Positions 43,931 through 53,394 are shown, counted from the first letter of the stretch. The stretch: 64,000 nt of DNA from CAYOHP01 sp964403795 [NCBI: uncultured bacterium] (GCA_964403795.1 CAYOHP010000024.1:1-64000), one strand, 5' to 3'. Program-made: numbers and translations. The notes: generated from the letters alone by a model not told the origin.

Positions 43931-46027
43931 TTGGCCAAGTACCTGGTGACGAGCGCGCTGCCCTACGCCAACGGGCCGATCCACTTCGGCCACGTGGCTG
44001 GCGCCTACCTCCCCGCCGACATCTTCGTCCGCTTCCGGCGTCTCTCCGGCGACCAGGTCCTCTACATCTGCGGCACCGACGAGCACGGGGCACCCATCAC
44101 CGCCAACGCCCGGGCCGCCGGGATGAGCCCCTCCGACTTCACCGCCAAGTGGCATGCGGTGATCAAGTCGACCTTCCAGCGCCTCTCGATCGAGTTCGAC
44201 GAGTTCAGCCGGACCTCGCTGCCCGGGCACCGGGAGCTCTCCCAGCGGTTCTTCCTGGAGATCGAGAAGAACGGCTACCTGGAGACCCGCCAGGAGGACC
44301 AGCCCTACTGCCCGGTCGATCGCATGTTCCTGCCCGACCGCTACCTGGTCGGGACCTGCCCCCGCTGCGGCTACGAGAAGGCCCGGGGGGACGAGTGCCC
44401 CAAGTGCGCCCACTGGATCGAGAAGCTCATCGAGCCGCGCTGCAAGCTCTGCGGGACCGCCCCCGAGACCCGGGCCACCTCGCACTGGTACCTCTCGCTC
44501 CAGAAGCTCCAGCCCAAGCTCGAGGCCTGGCTGGCGCCGCTCCGGGACAGCTGGAAGGTGAACGTCCTCGCCGAGGTCGACAAGTGGCTGAAGGAAGGCC
44601 TGAAGCCACGCGCCATCACCCGGGACCTGGAGTGGGGCGTGCCGGTCCCGCGCCCGGACGCCGAGGGCAAGGTGCTCTACGTCTGGTTCGATGCCCCCAT
44701 CGGGTACGTGAGCGCCACCATCGAGTGGGCCGCCCGGACCGGCCAGCCGGAGGCATGGAAGGACTGGTGGCACGACCCCGAGGTCAAGCTGCTGCACTTC
44801 ATCGGCAAGGACAACATCGTCTTCCACACCCTCACCTGGCCGGCGATGCTGATGGCCCAGGACCAGCCCTTCATCCTTCCCGCCAACGTCCCCGCCAACG
44901 AGTTCTTCAACCTCGAGGGAGGGAAGTTCTCGACCTCCGAGGGGTGGTACCTGGACCTCGACGATGTCTTCTCCAAGTATCCGACCGACGCATTGCGCTA
45001 TGCCCTGGCTCGGAATCTCCCCGAGACCGGGGACAGCGAGTGGCGCTGGGATGACTTCCAGGCCAAGGTGAACGCCGAGCTGAACGACGCCTACGGCAAC
45101 CTGGCCCAGCGTTGCCTCAAGTTCGTCGACGCCCACTTCGGCGGCGCCTTCCCGGCACCCGGGCCCATCGGGGAGCGGGACGCGGCCGAGCTCGAGGCCC
45201 TGGCCCAGTGGCCGGCCCTGGTCGGGGAGAGGCTCTCCGAGTTCAGGATCCGGGCCGCCGCCCAGGAGTTCATGGAGCTGGCCCGCCGCGCCAACCGGTA
45301 CTTCAACGACAAGACCCCGTGGAAGACCCGCACCGCGGATCCCGAGGACTGCAAGACCACCATGCATGTCACGGGGCGGATCCTGGCGGGCCTGGCGATC
45401 CTGGGCCAGCCGTTCATGCCCGGCACCTCGCGGAGCCTGTGGCAGCAGCTCGGGTTCGCCCCCGAGGCCATGGACGCGGTCGGGTGGTCCGGGGCCGGCC
45501 GGCTCGACCTTCCCACCGGGCAGAAGATCGGCACCATCGCCCCCCTCTTCGAGAAGATCCCGGACGAAGCCATCCGCGCCGAGGTCGAGGCGCTGGAGGC
45601 CCGCAAGGCCAAGGCCGCCCGGGCGACCCCGAAAGGTGCGGACCCCGTGGAGACTGACAAGGGCGCGCCCTCCCCGCCTTCCCTCGAACCGTTCGGTGCC
45701 ACGGTGGCCTACGACGACTTCGCCAAGCTCGACCTCAGGGTCGGCCGCATCGTCGAGGCCGAGGAAGTGCCGAAGTCGAAGAAGCTGCTCAAGCTGCAGG
45801 TGGACCTGGGGCTGGAGACCCGGCAGATCCTGGCCGGGCTCAAGGAGTCCTACACGCCCGAGCAGATGAAGGGCCGGAAGGTTGCCGTGCTCGCCAACCT
45901 GGCGCCCCGCACCATGATGGGGCTGGTCAGCCAGGGGATGATCCTGGCGGCGACCGATCCCGGCGACCACAAGGCGAGACTGGTGGCGGTGGACGAGAGC
46001 CTGCCGCCCGGCGCCAGGATCTCGTGA
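43931..46027 (+). CDS. metG: Methionyl-tRNA synthetase
   Basis: A 698-residue class I aminoacyl-tRNA synthetase that charges tRNA-Met. The HIGH-type motif reads PYANGPIHFGHV at the N-terminus and the KMSKS loop reads GGKFSTSEG. A knuckle with two CxxC pairs (CPRCGYEKARGDECPKC and CKLCGTAPET) binds zinc. The C-terminal 105 residues (from FAKLDLRVGRIVEAEEVPKS) form the EMAPII-like tRNA-binding domain used for dimerisation. TTG at 43931 has GGGAGG upstream and gives the standard N-terminus; a GTG at 43903 would add 10 residues. It is followed by TerB 13 bp downstream. Confidence 0.95.
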   Translation: MAKYLVTSALPYANGPIHFGHVAGAYLPADIFVRFRRLSGDQVLYICGTDEHGAPITANARAAGMSPSDFTAKWHAVIKSTFQRLSIEFDEFSRTSLPGHRELSQRFFLEIEKNGYLETRQEDQPYCPVDRMFLPDRYLVGTCPRCGYEKARGDECPKCAHWIEKLIEPRCKLCGTAPETRATSHWYLSLQKLQPKLEAWLAPLRDSWKVNVLAEVDKWLKEGLKPRAITRDLEWGVPVPRPDAEGKVLYVWFDAPIGYVSATIEWAARTGQPEAWKDWWHDPEVKLLHFIGKDNIVFHTLTWPAMLMAQDQPFILPANVPANEFFNLEGGKFSTSEGWYLDLDDVFSKYPTDALRYALARNLPETGDSEWRWDDFQAKVNAELNDAYGNLAQRCLKFVDAHFGGAFPAPGPIGERDAAELEALAQWPALVGERLSEFRIRAAAQEFMELARRANRYFNDKTPWKTRTADPEDCKTTMHVTGRILAGLAILGQPFMPGTSRSLWQQLGFAPEAMDAVGWSGAGRLDLPTGQKIGTIAPLFEKIPDEAIRAEVEALEARKAKAARATPKGADPVETDKGAPSPPSLEPFGATVAYDDFAKLDLRVGRIVEAEEVPKSKKLLKLQVDLGLETRQILAGLKESYTPEQMKGRKVAVLANLAPRTMMGLVSQGMILAATDPGDHKARLVAVDESLPPGARIS

Positions 46028-46040
46028 ACGGAGGAAGAGA

Positions 46041-46463
46041 ATGCTGACGAAGCTGACCCGGGGGATCCTGAAGGGCGTGATCGCCATGGCCATGGCCGAC
46101 GGCGAGCTGCAGGCCGGCGAGCGGGAGATGCTGGCCTTCCTGAAGGAGCGTTTCGACCTCGAGGACGGGGAGCTCGACGAGGCCATCGGCGACGCCAAGC
46201 GGCTCGGGATCGACGAGCTCCGCAAGCGGCTCGACCACGACGACCGGGTCACCGTGGCCCAGTACGCGGTCATGGCGGCCTGGGCCGACGGGCATGTCCA
46301 GAAGAAGGAACGGAAGTTCCTGGAGGACCTCGAGCACCGGCTCGGCCTCTCGGCGGCCGACATCCGGAGGCTCGAGTCGATGAGCCGGGAGCTGGCGCGG
46401 GTCGCCAGCAAGCGGCCGGTGGACGTCGAGGCCTTGAACGACGTGCTCGACTCGTTCCCCTGA
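46041..46463 (+). CDS. TerB-family protein
   Basis: A 140-residue all-helical protein of the TerB/TerB-like fold (Pfam TerB). Typical acidic ligand-type loops are MAMADGELQAGEREML (residues 16-31) and AAWADGHVQKKERKFLEDL. The family was named for tellurite resistance but many members have other roles, often near kinases, DnaJ proteins and stress genes. No ter operon genes are present here. GGAGGAAGAGA precedes the ATG. It lies between metG and a kinase, 13 and 19 bp apart, so it is likely in the same transcript. Confidence 0.85.
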   Translation: MLTKLTRGILKGVIAMAMADGELQAGEREMLAFLKERFDLEDGELDEAIGDAKRLGIDELRKRLDHDDRVTVAQYAVMAAWADGHVQKKERKFLEDLEHRLGLSAADIRRLESMSRELARVASKRPVDVEALNDVLDSFP

Positions 46464-46482
46464 GCCTGGTCGGGGGGCGCTG

Positions 46483-48156
46483 ATGGCGGCCGAGAGCCCG
46501 GACGAGATCTTCGACAGCCTGCGCCTCGATCCCGGGACGCGGATCGGCCCCTACCGGGTCGAGTCGTTCCTGGCCCGGGGCGGCATGGGCGTGGTGCTCA
46601 AGGCCGTCGACGAGAACCTCGGGCGACCGGTCGCCATCAAGCTGATCGACCCCCGCTACGGGGCCGACGAGGAGTTCCGGGCCCGCTTCGAGCGGGAGTG
46701 CCGGGTGCTGGCCCAGCTCCGCCACCCCAACGTGGTCACGGTCTACTACCAGGACCAGTGGCAGGGGGCGCCCTACTTCGCCATGGAGCTGGTCTCGGGG
46801 GTGAGCCTCCAGCGCCGGCTCGAGGATGCCGGACGGGTCGACTGGCGGACCGGCTCGGGCTGGCTGCAGCAGTGCCTGGAGGCCCTGGAGGCGGCTCGAC
46901 GCAAGGGGGTGATCCACCGGGACCTGAAGCCCGGGAACATCCTGCTCGACGACGAGGGCCAGGTGCGGATCGTCGATTTCGGCCTGGCCAAGCTGGCCCA
47001 CCTCTCGTCGAACCTGACCTCGGCCAACGTGTTCGTGGGCACGCCGCTCTACGCCAGCCCCGAGCAGGTGAAGGCCCAGCCGCTCGACTGGCGCTCCGAC
47101 CTCTACTCGCTCGGGGCCACCTTCTACCACCTGTTCTCGGGTCGGCCGGTCTTCGATCACCCGAGCGTGGCCGAGATCGTGGCCGCCCATGTGCGGGAAC
47201 CGGCGGGGCCGCTCCGGGACCGGGTGCCGGGGATCCCTGCCGAGCTGGCGGAGCGGATCGACCGGACTCTCGCCAAGGATCCCGCGGCCCGCGGCGCGGA
47301 CGGGTACTCGGAGTTGGCGGCAGCGGTGGCCAGGATCCGGGCTGCCGCGCCCCTCGTCGAGATCGAGGCCGCGGCCACCAAGGTCGGGAACCCGATCTCG
47401 CCGGTGGCCGACACCGTGGTCGCCGCCGAGGCCGGGGTCGATCCGGCCGGCTCGGACCCCGGGGGGCGCGATGCGGTGCGCCCGGGGGCGACGCTGCTGG
47501 CCCGATTGCGGCCAGTCGGGCCTTCGCTCGAGAGGCACGACCCGGAGATCCTGGTGGTCCGCTGCGACCGCTTCGAGATCGGACGCCGGACCTCCTGCCC
47601 GCTCTTCCTGCCCGACGACCCGGGCAGGCCCCGGATCCCGCGCCGCCTCGGCGAGGTGGTCTGGACCGCGGGCGGCTACCGGCTGCTCTTGGAGGCGAAG
47701 CCGGACCAGACCACCGGGGTCGGCCTGCGGTCCGGGAGCGAGCTGGCGCCGGGCCGCCACGAGTTCGTTCCGGGCACCGCGCTCGAGGTCCGGGGCGTGC
47801 TCTCGCTCCGGGTCGAGGGGAGCCGCTCCGGTGGTCTCCGCCTCTCGCTCGAGGCCCGTCCGGGGACCGCGGCCGCCAAGGTCCAGGGTCTCTGGTACTG
47901 GGTGCTCATGGAGGAGACGATCGAGGCCGGGAGCGGGGTGGGTGCCGGGATCCGGGTGGAAGGCGGGGAGCCCGCCTTCGTGCTCGAGTGGACGGGAGCC
48001 GGACTCGCGATCCGCCCCGGGACGGCCCCGGTCACGGCCGGGGGGGACCTCCTGGAAGGCCCCCGGCCGCTCTGCGCGGGGGACCTGATCGAGGGGCCGG
48101 GGTTCGGCTTCCGCTATGTTCCCGTGGCCACCGCCGAGGAGCTCTGGACCGAGTAG
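46483..48156 (+). CDS. Ser/Thr protein kinase with FHA-like C-terminal region
   Basis: A 557-residue soluble kinase. The glycine loop FLARGGMGVVLKAV, VAIKLI lysine, catalytic loop HRDLKPGNIL, and VDFGLAKL are all intact. The C-terminus (about 360-557) starts with FEIGRRTSCPLFLPDDPGRP, which recalls the FHA core G-R-x-x-x-C-x-L, but the S-x-x-H phospho-binding loop is absent, so binding of phosphothreonine is unlikely; it may be a degenerate FHA domain or a beta-rich domain of another type. It has no transmembrane segment. It lies 19 bp after TerB, which suggests that TerB may be a partner or substrate. Confidence 0.85.
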   Translation: MAAESPDEIFDSLRLDPGTRIGPYRVESFLARGGMGVVLKAVDENLGRPVAIKLIDPRYGADEEFRARFERECRVLAQLRHPNVVTVYYQDQWQGAPYFAMELVSGVSLQRRLEDAGRVDWRTGSGWLQQCLEALEAARRKGVIHRDLKPGNILLDDEGQVRIVDFGLAKLAHLSSNLTSANVFVGTPLYASPEQVKAQPLDWRSDLYSLGATFYHLFSGRPVFDHPSVAEIVAAHVREPAGPLRDRVPGIPAELAERIDRTLAKDPAARGADGYSELAAAVARIRAAAPLVEIEAAATKVGNPISPVADTVVAAEAGVDPAGSDPGGRDAVRPGATLLARLRPVGPSLERHDPEILVVRCDRFEIGRRTSCPLFLPDDPGRPRIPRRLGEVVWTAGGYRLLLEAKPDQTTGVGLRSGSELAPGRHEFVPGTALEVRGVLSLRVEGSRSGGLRLSLEARPGTAAAKVQGLWYWVLMEETIEAGSGVGAGIRVEGGEPAFVLEWTGAGLAIRPGTAPVTAGGDLLEGPRPLCAGDLIEGPGFGFRYVPVATAEELWTE

Positions 48157-48256
48157 GTCCCGGGGGGTGGCCGGGAGGCGGGATTCGTGGTCCGTGGCCT
48201 GTGGCGCTCGCCCGCCCGCGGTACCATGGAAGGGACTTCTGCTGGAGGTCCGCGAC

Positions 48257-49177
48257 GTGAGCATCGCCAAGCGAGGGATCGACATCCTCGGTGTCCCCAT
48301 GGACCTCGGGTCGGGACGCCGGGGAGTCGACATGGGACCCTCGGCCCTGCGCACCGCCCGCCTGGGCGCCAAGCTGAAGGCGCTCGGGTACGACGTGGTC
48401 GACCGGGGCGACGTCGATGTCGACGTGGTGGAGACCCAGGAGATGGGGCGGGAGTCCTGCCGCTACCTCCGCAGCATCGTGGACGCGTGCAGCCGGCTCT
48501 GCGAGATGGTGGCCGAGACCCTGGAGCGGGGCCGCATGCCGGTGATCCTGGGCGGCGACCACTCGATCAACGCCGGGACCATGGCGGCCTACAAGCGGGT
48601 CTTCGGGCCCCGCAAGGAGAAGATCGGGCTGGTCTGGATCGACGCCCACGCCGACATGAACACGCCCCAGACCACGCCCTCGGGGAACGTCCACGGGATG
48701 CCGCTGGCGGTCGCCATCGGCCAGGGCGTCCCGGAGCTGACCGAACTGGGCGCCCCGAGTCCCCATGTTCACCCGGAGAGCGTGGCCCTGATCGGGATCC
48801 GGGACGTGGATGATCCCGAGAAGGGGAACGTCCGGGCCAGCCGGGTCCGGGCCTATCCCATGCGCGACCTCGACGAACGCGGGGTCGCCGAGGTGATGCG
48901 GGAAGCGCTCCGCCACGTGCGGAAGAACACCGCCGGGTTCGTGGTGACGCTGGACGCGGATGCCCTCGATCCCGAGATCGCTCCCGGGGTGGGGACACCC
49001 GTCAAGGGCGGCATCAGCTATCGCGAGGCCCACCTGATGATGGAGATCGTGGCCGAGACCGAGGGCCTGCTCGGGTTCGAGCTGACCGAGGTGAACCCGC
49101 TGCTCGACATGAACAACCGCACCGCGGAGATCATGGTCGAGCTGGTCCAGAGCGCCTTCGGCAAGACCATCCTGTAG
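48257..49177 (+). CDS. Arginase/agmatinase-family hydrolase, probably arginase
   Basis: A 306-residue manganese enzyme that hydrolyses arginine to ornithine and urea. The metal and substrate segments are complete: GGDHSINAGT, DAHADMNTPQTTPSGNVHGM, and TLDADALDPEIAPGVGTPVK. The S-G-N-V-H-G-M segment is typical of arginase rather than agmatinase. The GTG at 48257 has GGAGG 8 bases upstream. A TACCAT box (48222-48227) is a candidate -10 with no strong -35. It lies 100 bp after the kinase gene and 12 bp before the PEGA gene. Confidence 0.9.
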   Translation: MSIAKRGIDILGVPMDLGSGRRGVDMGPSALRTARLGAKLKALGYDVVDRGDVDVDVVETQEMGRESCRYLRSIVDACSRLCEMVAETLERGRMPVILGGDHSINAGTMAAYKRVFGPRKEKIGLVWIDAHADMNTPQTTPSGNVHGMPLAVAIGQGVPELTELGAPSPHVHPESVALIGIRDVDDPEKGNVRASRVRAYPMRDLDERGVAEVMREALRHVRKNTAGFVVTLDADALDPEIAPGVGTPVKGGISYREAHLMMEIVAETEGLLGFELTEVNPLLDMNNRTAEIMVELVQSAFGKTIL

Positions 49178-49189
49178 AGGAGGATGCCC

Positions 49190-49747
49190 ATGTCGCCCCT
49201 TCGCCCGAGCCGCTGGCTCGCCCTTCTGCTGCTGGCCTCGCCCCTGACCGCGGGACTGAACCTCGACGTGCGCTCCGACGAGCCGTGCAAGGTCTACCTG
49301 GGAGACGAGTACCTGGGCGACACCCCTCTGATCCTGAAGGACGTGGTCCCGGGGGCGCATCGGGTGATTTTCGAAAGTGTGCGCACCGGGGAGCGCAAGG
49401 AGTTCGCGGCCTACTCCCCCTCGGTCGCCACCACCGAGAAGGTGCTCTACGCCAAGTTCCTGCCCCATTCGGTACCTCCGGCCCTCGAGACCTTGCAGCC
49501 GGCGCCGGTCTACGTGCCGGTGGCCCGGCCCCCGGCTCCCCGGCGCTGGGAGACCTCCACGGTGCAGCCGGTGGCCATCTCGGAGCCTCCTCCCCGCAAG
49601 GAGAGCCGGGGCAAGACCCATACCCGGAACACCCTGCTGGGCCTGACCGCGGCCAGCCAGATCATGAACCAGGACAAGAAGGACAAGGTCCGCCAGCGCA
49701 ACGTGGGCGCCGGCCTGATCATCCTGAACGAGCTGTTCCGGAAGTGA
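49190..49747 (+). CDS. Exported PEGA-domain-like protein
   Basis: A 185-residue protein with a signal peptide (LALLLLASPLTAG) and one PEGA-like domain: CKVYLGDEYLGDTPLILKDV followed by PGAHRVIFE, where the conserved P-x-G-x-x-x-G order is partly changed. PEGA domains are usually surface-layer or envelope associated. A Pro-rich middle and a basic helix (KKDKVRQRNVGAGLIILNE) form the C-terminus. ATG at 49190 is preferred over 49184 because GAGGAGG lies 6 bases before it. It is 12 bp from the arginase gene and likely in the same operon. Confidence 0.75.
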   Translation: MSPLRPSRWLALLLLASPLTAGLNLDVRSDEPCKVYLGDEYLGDTPLILKDVVPGAHRVIFESVRTGERKEFAAYSPSVATTEKVLYAKFLPHSVPPALETLQPAPVYVPVARPPAPRRWETSTVQPVAISEPPPRKESRGKTHTRNTLLGLTAASQIMNQDKKDKVRQRNVGAGLIILNELFRK

Positions 49748-49776
49748 TCGGACCCTAGCGTTCGCCGGGGTACCTT
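49748..49776 (+). promoter_or_regulatory. Candidate promoter of the NTT-like transporter gene
   Basis: TCGGAC (49748-49753), 17 bp, and TACCTT (49771-49776). Transcription would begin about 49783, two bases before the GTG at 49785, which would make the message leaderless. Confidence 0.4.
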
Positions 49777-49784
49777 CGCCCCGA

Positions 49785-51092
49785 GTGAGCGCCCCTCCGC
49801 AGCCCGGACCCGATGCCGACGACGACGTCGCCGGGCTGGCCCGCGTCGCCCAGGGCTACTTCTTCCTCCTGATGCTCGGCTACTACGTGCTCAAGCCGAT
49901 CCGGGAGTCGCTGTTCCTGGGGTCCCATGGCAGCGCCAACCTGCCGGTGGCCCACCTCGGGGTCCTGGCGGTGACCCTGTTCGCGTTCCGGATCTACGCC
50001 GGATGGGTGCGGACGCTCCCGGGTCCGGCCGCGGTCCGGCTCGTCAACGGGGGATTCCTCTCCTGCATCGTCGGGTTCTGGATCGTGGCCATGGTGGTGG
50101 GCGAGGACCCGGTGGTGCGCCCGGTGCTGGCCGGTGCCTACTTCGTGTGGGCCAGCCTGTTCTCGACCTTCGCCACCTCGCTCTTCTGGGCTCTGTGCTC
50201 GGCCCGCTTCACGCCCGCCCAGGGGAGTCGCCACTACGGCCGGATCGCGGCCGCCGGGATCCTGGGTGCCATGGCAGGAGGCCTGCTCACCCGGCTGCTG
50301 GCCCAGCGCATCGGCACCCTCCAGCTCCTGCTGCTGGCCGCGGTCCTGCTCTCGCCCTTGCTCGGCCTGGGGGCCCGCCTGGTGCGCGGCACGGCCCCCC
50401 TGGCAACGGCCGGTGGTGCCCGCAAGGGGGACGGGGCCGGCTCCACCGATGCCTTGGCCAGGACCACCCGGGATCCCTACCTGGTGGATCTGGCGCTGCT
50501 GGTGGTCCTGACCATCCTGGCCACCGCTCTCGACGACTACCGCTGCGTCCGGGTGATCGAGGCTGCGGTCGCGGAACAGGACGCCCGGACCGCCTTCTTC
50601 GGTTCCCTCTACTTCACGACCAATCTGGTGGGCGTGGTGCTGGGGGGGATCGTGGCCGGCCCGGTCCAGATGCGTTGGGGACCGCTTCCCGGGCTGGCGT
50701 TGCACAGCCTGCTCCTGGTGCTCGGAGCCGGTCTGGTGCACGGCAGTCCGACCCTGGGGGTCGTCTACTTCGACCTGGCGGCCCACATGGCGGTGTCGTA
50801 TTCGATCTTCCAGTCCTCCCGGGAGCTCCTCTTCGTGCCCTGCGAACCGGAGGCCCGCATGGTGTTCAAGGGACTGGTCGACACCTTCTGCTTCCGGCTC
50901 GGGGGGGCCCTGGCGGCCTGCTTCATGCTGCTCCTCGATCCGGCCCGGGCCCTGGTGCCGCTGTCGGTGGCGATCGCCGTGGCGGCGTCTGCCAAGCTCC
51001 TGCTGTCGGTGCGGCTGGCCCGGGCTTATGCCGCCCGGATCAGAGCGAGCGGCGGCGGGTCTACCCTGGGGGTGGAGGTCCGCCGCCCTTGA
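49785..51092 (+). CDS. NTP/NDP-exchange-type (TLC-like) membrane transporter
   Basis: A 435-residue membrane protein with about 12 hydrophobic segments. The FFLLMLGYYVLKPIRESLFL start is typical of NTT/ATP:ADP translocase-like MFS proteins (the same group as free-living homologues without parasitic ATP uptake). Other segments are SRHYGRIAAAGILGAMAGGL and YSIFQSSRELLFVPCEPEAR, which also resemble that family. The substrate is not established; in free-living bacteria these homologues are poorly understood. A GTG start follows closely a TACCTT box. Its stop overlaps the next gene's TTG. Confidence 0.7.
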   Translation: MSAPPQPGPDADDDVAGLARVAQGYFFLLMLGYYVLKPIRESLFLGSHGSANLPVAHLGVLAVTLFAFRIYAGWVRTLPGPAAVRLVNGGFLSCIVGFWIVAMVVGEDPVVRPVLAGAYFVWASLFSTFATSLFWALCSARFTPAQGSRHYGRIAAAGILGAMAGGLLTRLLAQRIGTLQLLLLAAVLLSPLLGLGARLVRGTAPLATAGGARKGDGAGSTDALARTTRDPYLVDLALLVVLTILATALDDYRCVRVIEAAVAEQDARTAFFGSLYFTTNLVGVVLGGIVAGPVQMRWGPLPGLALHSLLLVLGAGLVHGSPTLGVVYFDLAAHMAVSYSIFQSSRELLFVPCEPEARMVFKGLVDTFCFRLGGALAACFMLLLDPARALVPLSVAIAVAASAKLLLSVRLARAYAARIRASGGGSTLGVEVRRP

Positions 51093-52264
51093 CCGGAGGC
51101 CGTTCCCGCTCCAGGACCCGCTCCCCGGAGGATCGCTCCTCCGAGCAGGGGCTCCTCGTCTCCCGGCTGCGCGAGCGACGGGAGCGGGCCGGCTGGACCC
51201 AGGCCGACCTGGCACGCCGGGGCGGGGTGACCCGCCAGGCGCTCTCCGCCATCGAGGCGGGTCGCTACCTCCCCAACACCGCGGTAGCGCTGCGCCTGGC
51301 CGGCGCCCTGGGCTGCCGGGTGGAGGAGCTCTTCGCCCTGGGCGACGATCCGGCTCCTGGTCACCCGGTCTGCCTGGCCGGCGAGGCGTCCCCGGGGGCT
51401 CGGTTGGTCCTGGCCCGGGTAGGGGATCGGCTGGTGGGGCACCCGGTGGACGACCCCTCCGCCGCCTCCGGGGGGTTGCGGGAGGCCGACGGGATCCTCC
51501 GCTCGGGGACCCGGGCCGAGTGCTGGATCGACCCGGGCGAGGTGGAGCGGACGGTGCTGCTCCTGGGGTGCGACCCGGCGCTCGACCTGGTGCAGCGCCA
51601 TCTCGATCGCCGCCGCCCCGATGTGAGGATCCGCAGCGTGAACGCCTCGAGCGGGCGGGCGCTGGAGCTGCTGGCCTCGGGTCTGGCCCACCTGGCCGGG
51701 ACCCACCTGGTCGATCCGGGGGGAGCCCCCGACCTCTCGCCGGCCCGGCGGGCCCTGGCCGCGACCGGCGGGCGCATCCACGCCTTCGCCCGCTGGGAGC
51801 AAGGCCTGGTGACGGCGCCGGGGAACCCCCTCGGGATCCGCGGCGTGGCCGACCTCTTCCGTCCGGGATTGCGGTTCGCCAGTCGGCCCCCGGGGACCGG
51901 GAGCCGGCGGCTCCTCGACCTGCTCCTCGAGAGGGAGGGGATCGATCCGGGGAGTCTCCTGCCGACCGGGACCGGACTCGACAGCCACCAGGCGGTGTGC
52001 CAGGCCGTGGCGCTGGGCGCGGCGGATGCAGGGATCGCGGTCGAGTCGTTGGCCCGGTTGCACGGGCTCGGCTTCGTGCCTCTGGCGGAGGTGAGGTTCG
52101 ACCTGGCGGTGCCGTCGCCCTTCGCCGACCATCCCGCGACTTCGGCCCTGTGGGAAGCCCTGGCCGAGACCGGGGTCCGACGCAGCCTGGCGGCCCTGCC
52201 CGGCTACCGCGTCGAGGGCGTGGGCGAGCTGGTCGAGGTCGTGCCGAAGGCCCGGTCCAGGTAG
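51089..52264 (+). CDS. XRE-family regulator fused to a periplasmic-binding-like domain
   Basis: A 391-residue transcription regulator. The N-terminal HTH is a standard XRE domain: RLRERRERAGWTQADLARRG and VTRQALSAIEAGRYLPNT (residues 20-60). The C-terminal 280 residues form a type II periplasmic-binding domain without a signal peptide (LLLGCDPALDLVQRHL, FASRPPGTGSRRLLDLLLE, GAADAGIAVESLARLHGLGF), as in the COG1910-type regulators that sense molybdate or tungstate. No mod genes are nearby to confirm the ligand. TTG at 51089 overlaps the TGA of the preceding transporter (TTGA), so the two are coupled. Confidence 0.8.
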   Translation: MTGGRSRSRTRSPEDRSSEQGLLVSRLRERRERAGWTQADLARRGGVTRQALSAIEAGRYLPNTAVALRLAGALGCRVEELFALGDDPAPGHPVCLAGEASPGARLVLARVGDRLVGHPVDDPSAASGGLREADGILRSGTRAECWIDPGEVERTVLLLGCDPALDLVQRHLDRRRPDVRIRSVNASSGRALELLASGLAHLAGTHLVDPGGAPDLSPARRALAATGGRIHAFARWEQGLVTAPGNPLGIRGVADLFRPGLRFASRPPGTGSRRLLDLLLEREGIDPGSLLPTGTGLDSHQAVCQAVALGAADAGIAVESLARLHGLGFVPLAEVRFDLAVPSPFADHPATSALWEALAETGVRRSLAALPGYRVEGVGELVEVVPKARSR

Positions 52265-52441
52265 CAGCCGGGGGCCGGGCCGGGCCAGGAGATCGGAAGT
52301 CTCCCGAGTCTCGGCGGGTGTCGGGGGCACTGCACATGAGATTCCCGCCGCTCGCGCCCGGACCCGTGAACCCGCATCGTTATCGAGAATTCCACTCGGG
52401 CATGATCCCTGCATGCGGGAGACCGGACCCGAGGGAGTTGT

Positions 52442-53320
52442 TTGGCGTCCCGAAGCTCCGGCACCCCGATCCCGTTCGTCGCCCGCGTCCGGCGTCGGTC
52501 GCGAGTCCGCTCCCGGCTCCTGGTCTTCCTCCTCGTCTTCGGGCTCCCCCTGGGAGGCTGCAAGGGCAACGCTGCCCAGATCCTGCCGGTGATCGCCATG
52601 ATCGTGGCCCAGCTGGCGGCGGCCTCCTCGGGCAACGCCGGGATGAGCCAGCCGGGCATGACCCCGACCTCGATGATCCCGGGGTCGAGCATGACCCCCA
52701 GCGGGTTCCCCGGGTCCAACGTCCCCGGCTTCGGTCCCTCCACCTCGGGAGTTCCGGGCGGGATCCCCGGGTTCGACACTACCGGGCTCACCCCCGGAGC
52801 GGCGGCCACCAACGGACGCTCCTTCTTCAAGAACCTGCCGCTCCCCCAGGGCTCCTGGAAGGTCGGTCCCAACGGCCACTTCTACGACTGCCGGGGCGGC
52901 GGCTGCACCCGTCCCCACCACGGCAACGACCTCCACGCCAAGGCCGGGACCCCGATCTTCGCGGTCTCCGACGGGGTGGTGTCACGGGTGAAGTACGACG
53001 GCGGGGGCTACCACTGGTACATCGTGGTGAAGCACCAGGACCGCTCGTCCAACGGCCGCACCTACAACACCCTCTACGGCCACGTCGACGTGGCCTCCGG
53101 CATCCAGGAAGGCGCCCAGGTCCGGGCCGGCCAGCAGATCGCCAGCGTCAGCGCCAAAGAGGTGTCGAGCCCCCACTGCCACTTCGAGGTCCTGATCGAC
53201 GACGGGGACTGGAAGGGCACTCCGGTCGACCCCAACAACTACGCCGACTTCCACCCCAAGGGCGCCCGGGGCGAGACGGTGTACGCGGGTAGTCCGCCGC
53301 TGGGGCGCGGGCTGGTCTGA
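52442..53320 (+). CDS. M23 (LytM-type) metallopeptidase, lipoprotein
   Basis: A 292-residue cell-wall endopeptidase-like lipoprotein. The signal peptide ends with a lipobox (LPLGGC). The M23 metal ligands are HHGNDLHAKAG (H-x3-D) and HCHFEV (H-x-H), both complete, with GTPIFAVSDGVVSRVKYDG between. A Met/Pro/Gly/Ser-rich linker precedes the catalytic domain (residues 65-125). Starts with TTG at 52442, with GAGGGAG upstream. About 177 bp of upstream sequence shows no clear promoter. Confidence 0.85.
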   Translation: MASRSSGTPIPFVARVRRRSRVRSRLLVFLLVFGLPLGGCKGNAAQILPVIAMIVAQLAAASSGNAGMSQPGMTPTSMIPGSSMTPSGFPGSNVPGFGPSTSGVPGGIPGFDTTGLTPGAAATNGRSFFKNLPLPQGSWKVGPNGHFYDCRGGGCTRPHHGNDLHAKAGTPIFAVSDGVVSRVKYDGGGYHWYIVVKHQDRSSNGRTYNTLYGHVDVASGIQEGAQVRAGQQIASVSAKEVSSPHCHFEVLIDDGDWKGTPVDPNNYADFHPKGARGETVYAGSPPLGRGLV

Positions 53321-53394
53321 GGGGGATCCTGGCAAGCCTCCCCGGGGCTCCGCTGGCGGCCTTCCCCTGCCTTGTCCGGAGCGGGTCGCTGGGC

